This document shows, piece after piece, positions 5,479 to 9,111 of a DNA stretch of 9,111 nucleotides (position 1 is its first letter; every line of letters begins with the position of its first letter). Location of the stretch: positions 1-9,111 of the forward strand of contig CAMMCS010000074.1 of the NCBI GenBank assembly GCA_946494635.1, in the 5' to 3' direction. The DNA is from an uncultured Oscillibacter sp. (GTDB taxonomy: Bacteria; Bacillota; Clostridia; Oscillospirales; Oscillospiraceae). Both the position numbers and the translations under genes were made by a program. The notes under the pieces were generated by a model. The model saw nothing but the letters and a program-made list of their open reading frames with translations, was not told the DNA's origin and ran no database searches.

Positions 5479-6396
5479 TTACTCAGCGTCGATGGCGGGG
5501 ATACCGTCAGCGAAAAACGCCCGGGTGGCCTCCGCGTCCGACTGGATCTGCGCCCGAAGGGCATCCAGCGAGTCAAAGCGGACCTCCTGGCGCAGATGCG
5601 CATAGAACTCCACCCGCAGTGTTTTGCCATAGAGATTCCCCTGGAAGTCCAGCAGGCAGGCCTCCACCGTCACATCCGCGCCGTTGTGGACCGTGGGCCG
5701 GACGCCCACATTGGTGACGGCCGCATAGCGGGAGCCGTCCTCCAGGGTCACCTGCGTGGCGTAGACCCCGTGGCTGGGCACCAGCACATGGGGCGGGATC
5801 ACCAGATTGGCGGTGGGGAAGAGCTGGCTGGAGCCGATTCCCCGGCCGTGACGGACGGTACCCGTCAGGGTGTGGGGATGGCCCAGAAAGCGGTTGGCCC
5901 GGCGGATCTGCCCCAGCTCAATCAGGCGCCGGATGTAAGTGGAGCTGACGGTGATGCCGGCCACCTCCACCTTGGGGATGATGTCACAGCCCAGGCCCAG
6001 CTCCCGGCACTTCTGCGCCAGCAGCTCCGGCGTGCCCTGGTTTTTGTGGCCGAAGTGGTGGTCGTGTCCCGCCACCAGGTGGACGGCATGATAGCGCCCT
6101 GCCAGGATCCGGGAGATGTAATCGTCCCAGGGAGTGGTCATCATCTCGCTGTCAAAGGGTACCATCAGTACATCCTGGATTCCGTACAGCCGGCGGATCA
6201 GGTCCCGCCGGTCCTCCGGAGAGTTGATGAGGGGGCAGGGGATGCCGGTGACCACCTCCTTGGGGGGGCGGTCAAAGGTGAACACCGCAGGGGTACAGCC
6301 CCGGCGGGCGGCCTCCTCCGCGGTCCGGCGCAGCAGGGCGCCGTGGCCCAGGTGGACGCCGTCAAAGAAGCCCAGGGCAATGACTCGTTCTTTCAT
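5479..6396 (-). CDS. ribF: Bifunctional riboflavin kinase / FAD synthetase
   Basis: Makes FMN from riboflavin with ATP and then FAD from FMN. The 305-residue protein has the full prokaryotic length. The N-terminal adenylyltransferase (about 1-175) shows the nucleotide-binding GFFDGVHLGH (9-18), GHDHHFGHKNQG (110-121, in place of the usual GxDFxFG) and SSTYIRRLI (151-159). The C-terminal riboflavin kinase (about 177-300) shows FPTANL (193-198), YATQV (212-216), NVGVRPT (229-235) and the conserved glutamate E245 in VEACLLDF with NLYG after it. Start ATG is 3 nt after the truB stop, with GGAG 8 nt upstream, so it is coupled to truB. Last gene of the rbfA-nrnA-truB-ribF run and followed by a strong terminator. 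Its FMN product is the cofactor of the Dus enzyme encoded nearby. Confidence 0.95.
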   Translation of the reverse strand: MKERVIALGFFDGVHLGHGALLRRTAEEAARRGCTPAVFTFDRPPKEVVTGIPCPLINSPEDRRDLIRRLYGIQDVLMVPFDSEMMTTPWDDYISRILAGRYHAVHLVAGHDHHFGHKNQGTPELLAQKCRELGLGCDIIPKVEVAGITVSSTYIRRLIELGQIRRANRFLGHPHTLTGTVRHGRGIGSSQLFPTANLVIPPHVLVPSHGVYATQVTLEDGSRYAAVTNVGVRPTVHNGADVTVEACLLDFQGNLYGKTLRVEFYAHLRQEVRFDSLDALRAQIQSDAEATRAFFADGIPAIDAE

Positions 6397-6399
6397 GGT

Positions 6400-7266
6400 T
6401 TACGCTCCAAAGAAATTCTTGATGGATGTCAGGGTGCCGCCGGCGGCCCGGGACAGGCACAGGAACTGGCCCTCCTGGCTGTACACCCGGTAGACGCCGT
6501 CGGCTATGCCCGGCAGAGTGATGGGGTTGCCGCAGCGGACCCGCTTCTCCGCCTTTCCGGACGTCAGCCGCAGGACCGGATGCTCCGCAAACAGGCTGTC
6601 CGTGGGCAGAAGCAGCGCCTCGCCCTGGGACTGCACCTCTTCCAGTGTCACCGTCTGGCCCAGCGTGAACCCGGCGGCCATGGTGCGGCGCAGGGAGCAC
6701 ATGGTACCGCCGCAGCCCAGCGCCTGCCCGATGTCGTGGCAGAGGGTCCGGATGTAGGTGCCCTTGGAGCAGCGGCAGCGGAGCAGGTAGTCCGTATCGC
6801 TCCCCTGAGCCACCAGCTCCAGCTCATAGATGGTGATGCGCCGGGGCTTTCGGGCCACCTCCTGCCCCTTGCGGGCCAGCTCATAGAGCTTTTGACCACC
6901 GATCTTGATGGCGGAGTACATGGGCGGGATCTGCTCCTGCTCCCCCAGGAAGCGGGGCAGGACCGCCTCTACCGCTGCCCGGTCCGCCGCGACAGGGCGG
7001 GTCTCCAGGGTGGTGCCGGTGGTGTCCTGGGTGTCAGTTACCAGGCCCAGCCGCAGGCCCGCCACATATTCCTTTTCTCCGCTCTCCGCAAACTCCACCC
7101 CCCGGGTGGCCTGTCCCACAAAGACCGGCAGCACGCCGGTGGCCATGGGGTCCAGGGTGCCGCCATGGCCCACCCGTTTTTCGTGGAAGATGCCCCGCAC
7201 CTTGGCGCAGACGTCCATACTGGTCCAGCCGGCGGGCTTGTCGATGATCAAAATTCCGTTAGCCAT
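6400..7266 (-). CDS. truB: tRNA pseudouridine-55 synthase
   Basis: Converts U55 of the T-psi-C arm of tRNAs to pseudouridine. The 288-residue protein shows the catalytic aspartate Asp39 in HGGTLDPMATGVLPV (34-48), the KIGGQKLYELAR segment (121-132) after PPMYSAI, and the CSKGTYIRTLCHDIG motif (166-180). It ends with a short PUA-like TruB C-terminal domain (about 232-288). Slightly shorter than the Escherichia coli protein (about 314), mainly at the C-terminus. The start ATG at 7266 has AGGAG 5 nt upstream and gives the usual N-terminus (GILIIDKPAGWTS). The open frame continues upstream to 7662, but that part overlaps the end of nrnA and an inverted-repeat-rich spacer and has no family resemblance. 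Cluster position between nrnA and ribF is the common Firmicutes order. Confidence 0.95.
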   Translation of the reverse strand: MANGILIIDKPAGWTSMDVCAKVRGIFHEKRVGHGGTLDPMATGVLPVFVGQATRGVEFAESGEKEYVAGLRLGLVTDTQDTTGTTLETRPVAADRAAVEAVLPRFLGEQEQIPPMYSAIKIGGQKLYELARKGQEVARKPRRITIYELELVAQGSDTDYLLRCRCSKGTYIRTLCHDIGQALGCGGTMCSLRRTMAAGFTLGQTVTLEEVQSQGEALLLPTDSLFAEHPVLRLTSGKAEKRVRCGNPITLPGIADGVYRVYSQEGQFLCLSRAAGGTLTSIKNFFGA

Positions 7267-7487
7267 GGAGACTCCTCTCTCTTTCGCGGGGGAAAACCCA
7301 GCGCAGCGGATCCCCCGCGGGGAAGGAGGGACCAGCCGCAAGGATAAGCGGGACGCATGGCGGCACCGCGTTCCGCAAGGCCGCGGCACGGCACGGCCCA
7401 GCCGGCGGGCTTGCCGGTGCTCAGTATCCCAATTGGGCATGGGAACCGCCTCTGCGGGAAAGGCAGGCGGCAGATCCCCGCACTCTG
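7267..7487. other. 221-bp spacer between nrnA and truB, rich in inverted repeats
   Basis: No supported gene. The spacer is unusually long for a cluster whose other gaps are 3 nt. It contains a 9-bp perfect stem just before the truB ribosome binding site (7285-7293/7311-7319), the palindrome CCCAATTGGG (7428-7437), a short CCGGC/GCCGG hairpin near 7402-7416, and a CCGCCT/AGGCGG hairpin near 7447-7471. Open frames cross it on both strands but show only Arg/Pro/Gly-rich translation with no ribosome binding site. It could be an inserted interspersed repeat or a processing region. Confidence 0.55.
7285..7319. repeat. 9-bp inverted repeat upstream of truB
   Basis: CGCGGGGGA (7285-7293) is the exact reverse complement of TCCCCCGCG (7311-7319), separated by 17 nt. 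It ends 9 nt before the AGGAG of truB on the minus strand. It could act as an attenuator-like, RNA-stabilising or processing hairpin. No T-run follows on the minus strand, so it is not a classical terminator. Confidence 0.6.
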
Positions 7488-8444
7488 TCAGTTCTGGTAA
7501 TCCGGCGCCACCTGGGCCACCGCGCGCAAAATCTCTTCTTTGGCCTGGACCCAGGGGGCCTCCACCGTGCAGCCGGCGGCCGCGGCGTGGCCGCCGCCGC
7601 CCAACAGGCGGCAGGCCTCTGTGGCGTTGACCCGGGGGCCGGTCCGCAGGGACATCTTCCACACGTCCGGCCGCAGCTCCCGCATGGTGATGGCGCAGTC
7701 CACCCCCTCGATCTGGGGGCCCAGGGCGGAGAGATCCTCCGCGTCCGTCTCCGTGGCCTGGATGCGCGCCATCAGTGCAAGGGGCACAGACAGCACCGCC
7801 ACCCGATCCCGGTCGTAGAACTCACAGTCATTGAGAATGGCGGCCTCCAGCTGCATCCGCTTGCGGCTCTTGGTGCGGAAGAACACCTTGTTGACCGTCT
7901 GGTAGTCGATGCCGGTCCGCAGCAGGGCCGCCGCCACGGCGTGGGTCTGGGCGGTGGTGTTGGCGTAGGCAAAGCACCCCGTGTCGGTGGACACCGCCAC
8001 ATACAGGGGCAGGGCGATTTCGGCCGTGATGGGGCCCAGGTGAGCCAGAATGTCGTAGACCAGCTCGCCGCAGGCGGCGGCCTCCGGCCGCACGATGTTC
8101 TCCCGGCCGAAGGACTCGAAGGAGGGATGGTGGTCGATGGCCAGGTCCACCCGCTCCGCATAGGGCCTGGCGTTCTCCGGGAACAGGCCCACGGTGGCGA
8201 TATCCGTGGACACCACCTTGTCCGGCGTGAAGCCCTCCGGTGCCTCGTAGGGGCGGAAATAGGGGGCGGTGGTGTCCGTCAGCTCCGGATTGGGCAGCAG
8301 GTACGCCGTCTTGCCCAGGCGGCGGAGCCCCGCGCACAGGGCGGCGGCGCAGCCCACGGTGTCCCCGTCCGGGCGGACGTGGGTGAGGATCAGCACATTG
8401 TCAAAGGCCCGCAGCAGCTCCGCGGCTTGGGAGGCTGTCAGCAT
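7488..8444 (-). CDS. nrnA: DHH/DHHA1-type phosphoesterase (NrnA-like nanoRNase / pAp phosphatase)
   Basis: Predicted Mn-dependent enzyme that degrades 2-5 nt RNA fragments and/or 3'-phosphoadenosine-5'-phosphate. The 318-residue product has the DHH-family motifs in order: His22-x3-Asp26-x-Asp28 (THVRPDGDTVG), Asp81 (STDIATVG), Asp104-His105-His106 (DHHPS), and Asp154 in STDTGCF. The C-terminal DHHA1 part has GGGGHAAAAG (282-291). All expected metal ligands are present and the length is normal. The ATG lies 3 nt after the rbfA stop with GGAGG 8 nt upstream, inside rbfA, so it is coupled to it. rbfA-nrnA-truB order is common in Bacillota. Cyclic-di-AMP phosphodiesterases (GdpP) share these motifs, but no membrane, PAS or GGDEF part is present, so the NrnA group fits better. 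Confidence 0.9.
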   Translation of the reverse strand: MLTASQAAELLRAFDNVLILTHVRPDGDTVGCAAALCAGLRRLGKTAYLLPNPELTDTTAPYFRPYEAPEGFTPDKVVSTDIATVGLFPENARPYAERVDLAIDHHPSFESFGRENIVRPEAAACGELVYDILAHLGPITAEIALPLYVAVSTDTGCFAYANTTAQTHAVAAALLRTGIDYQTVNKVFFRTKSRKRMQLEAAILNDCEFYDRDRVAVLSVPLALMARIQATETDAEDLSALGPQIEGVDCAITMRELRPDVWKMSLRTGPRVNATEACRLLGGGGHAAAAGCTVEAPWVQAKEEILRAVAQVAPDYQN

Positions 8445-8447
8445 CGC

Positions 8448-8840
8448 TCACGCCTCCGTTTCGCCGGCGTCTCCGCCGTCCGGGGCATCGCCATCCTGCC
8501 GCTCCACCTGGCGCAGGATCTCCAGGATGTGGGCGCCGTGCTGGATGGAGTCGTCGGCGATGAACTGCAGCTCCGGCGTGTAGCGCAGCTGCAGGGCGCG
8601 GCCCAGCTCCCGCCGCAGGAAGCCGGCGGCGGATTTCAGGCCCTTCAGCACGTCCTTTTCCTGGGACTTGTCCAGGGTGCTGACGTAGACCCGGGCATAG
8701 CGCAGGTCGCCGGTGGTATCCACCCGGGTGATGGACACCATGCCCACCTGGGAGACCCGGGGGTCCTTCAAACGGCGGAGCTGGTCCGCCAGCTCCCGCT
8801 GGATCTCTTCGTTGATCCGGCCGATTCGATTGCTTGGCAT
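8448..8840 (-). CDS. rbfA: 30S ribosome-binding factor A
   Basis: Assists late maturation of the 30S subunit and 5' processing of 16S rRNA. The 130-residue product shows the RbfA pattern: RIGRINEEIQRELADQL at the N-terminus, LKDPRVS (24-30), the beta-strand VSITRVDTTGDLRYARVYVS (35-54), GFLRRELGRALQLRYTPEL (73-91), and the FIADDSIQHG stretch (93-102) of the KH-like fold. A short acidic tail (about 112-130) is not conserved. ATG at 8840 is chosen because AGGAGG ends 8 nt upstream. A TTG directly before it (8843) is possible but only 5 nt from that site. First gene of the rbfA-nrnA-truB-ribF run. infB, the usual upstream neighbour, is not seen within the window. Confidence 0.95.
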   Translation of the reverse strand: MPSNRIGRINEEIQRELADQLRRLKDPRVSQVGMVSITRVDTTGDLRYARVYVSTLDKSQEKDVLKGLKSAAGFLRRELGRALQLRYTPELQFIADDSIQHGAHILEILRQVERQDGDAPDGGDAGETEA

Positions 8841-8848
8841 CAAGATGA

Positions 8849-8854
8849 CCTCCT
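8849..8854 (-). promoter_or_regulatory. Ribosome binding site of rbfA
   Basis: AGGAGG on the minus strand with exactly 8 nt to the ATG at 8840. It decides between ATG (8840) and the adjacent TTG (8843). CCTTT just upstream can pair weakly with AAAGG at this site. Confidence 0.8.
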
Positions 8855-9034
8855 TTTACAAAGGGAATGTCTGGTGTGGGGATATCCCGCAGGGGGATGT
8901 TGCGGTGCGTCCCATTGGACGCGGGAAATCGCCGAAGCGCCGCCAGCGGCGGATGAAGCGAGGCGGTTTCGAGGAAGCGGCGCGATTGGCGGCCCCGCCA
9001 GGGGACGGGAATCGCAATGCCGCGACGGTGTGTG

Positions 9035-9052
9035 CAGCCATGCTGATGGCTG
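9035..9052. repeat. 7-bp inverted repeat
   Basis: CAGCCAT (9035-9041) and ATGGCTG (9046-9052) are exact reverse complements around a 4-nt loop. It is the most distal and cleanest of the five hairpins upstream of rbfA. Confidence 0.55.
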
Positions 9053-9111
9053 GGCAGATGCACCCCCCATTGTCGTCGTCGCAAAGTCCGCTAAGCTCCG
9101 TTTCCGCCTGC

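Larger units (their letters stand above)
8841..9111. other. 271-bp hairpin-rich region upstream of rbfA, no supported gene
   Basis: Apart from the rbfA ribosome binding site I find no convincing gene. Five close inverted repeats are visible: 8884-8888/8894-8898, 8907-8912/8917-8922, 8940-8944/8948-8952, 8987-8992/8995-9000 and 9035-9041/9046-9052. A minus-strand frame stays open across most of it (translation rich in Arg, Pro, Ser, containing RFIRRWRRFGDF), but it has no ribosome binding site or recognisable domain. No InfB C-terminus is visible. The structure suggests an interspersed repeat or a structured RNA; no promoter for rbfA was identified. Confidence 0.5.

Noticed and set aside
5347..7347. 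666-residue plus-strand open frame antisense to ribF and truB
   Set aside because: Both minus-strand genes have clear catalytic motifs. This frame has none, crosses the terminator at 5431-5466 and has no ribosome binding site.
7267..7662. N-terminal extension of TruB to 420 residues
   Set aside because: It overlaps the end of nrnA and an inverted-repeat spacer. The ATG at 7266 has an AGGAG site and the family's usual start.
8401..9084. 227-residue minus-strand open frame overlapping rbfA
   Set aside because: Out of frame with a clear RbfA and composed of low-complexity Arg/Pro/Gly sequence. The upstream part may be a repeat rather than a gene.
7267..9111. CRISPR array or insertion sequence in the two spacers
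   Set aside because: The hairpins differ from one another, with no equal-length direct repeats, no spacers of constant size, no transposase and no terminal inverted repeats visible.

Overview
This is a GC-rich chromosomal window from an endospore-forming member of the Bacillota. The best guess is an Oscillospiraceae-like clostridium (Flavonifractor/Lawsonibacter/Oscillibacter type). The guess rests on a clear SpoIIE sporulation phosphatase, a QueT-type queuosine-precursor transporter, Firmicutes-style AGGAGG ribosome binding sites, and very high GC with compact genes. The genus is inferred from gene content and composition, not demonstrated.

Layout, left to right. (1) 1-172, minus: the 5' part of queT, running off the left edge. 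Its own extended -10 promoter (about 354-382) and a roughly 175-nt structured leader lie upstream; the leader ends in a hairpin that would bury the queT Shine-Dalgarno sequence. (2) 374-414: an intrinsic terminator for the next minus-strand operon. (3) 429-2850, minus: dus (tRNA-dihydrouridine synthase, TTG start), an ECF sigma factor (ATGA overlap with dus) and a zinc-finger membrane anti-sigma factor (2-nt gap). Together they form one translationally coupled operon with a recognisable promoter. (4) 2851-3049: divergent promoter region. (5) 3050-5431, plus: spoIIE (GTG start) and a 90-residue tail-anchored membrane protein of unknown function. (6) 5431-5466: a hairpin serving as terminator between convergent units. 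(7) 5479-8840, minus: rbfA, nrnA-type DHH phosphoesterase, truB and ribF, the conserved ribosome/tRNA-maturation and FAD-synthesis cluster usually found downstream of infB. Two stretches here are not convincingly coding and are rich in inverted repeats: 7267-7487 between nrnA and truB, and 8841-9111 upstream of rbfA, where infB would be expected next.

Functionally the window is dominated by RNA and ribosome maintenance: dihydrouridine, pseudouridine-55, queuosine precursor uptake, 30S maturation and nanoRNA turnover. FAD/FMN synthesis is also present, and it supplies the flavin that Dus enzymes need. Added to this are an envelope-sensing ECF sigma/anti-sigma pair and the forespore-activating phosphatase SpoIIE.

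No mobile element, CRISPR array, tRNA, rRNA or phage gene was seen. No clearly new multi-gene system is present. The most interesting signals are the queT leader with mutually exclusive GGAGG/CCUCC pairings (a candidate translational riboswitch), the two hairpin-rich spacers in the rbfA-ribF cluster, the unusual extracellular tail of the anti-sigma factor, and the orphan small membrane protein behind spoIIE.
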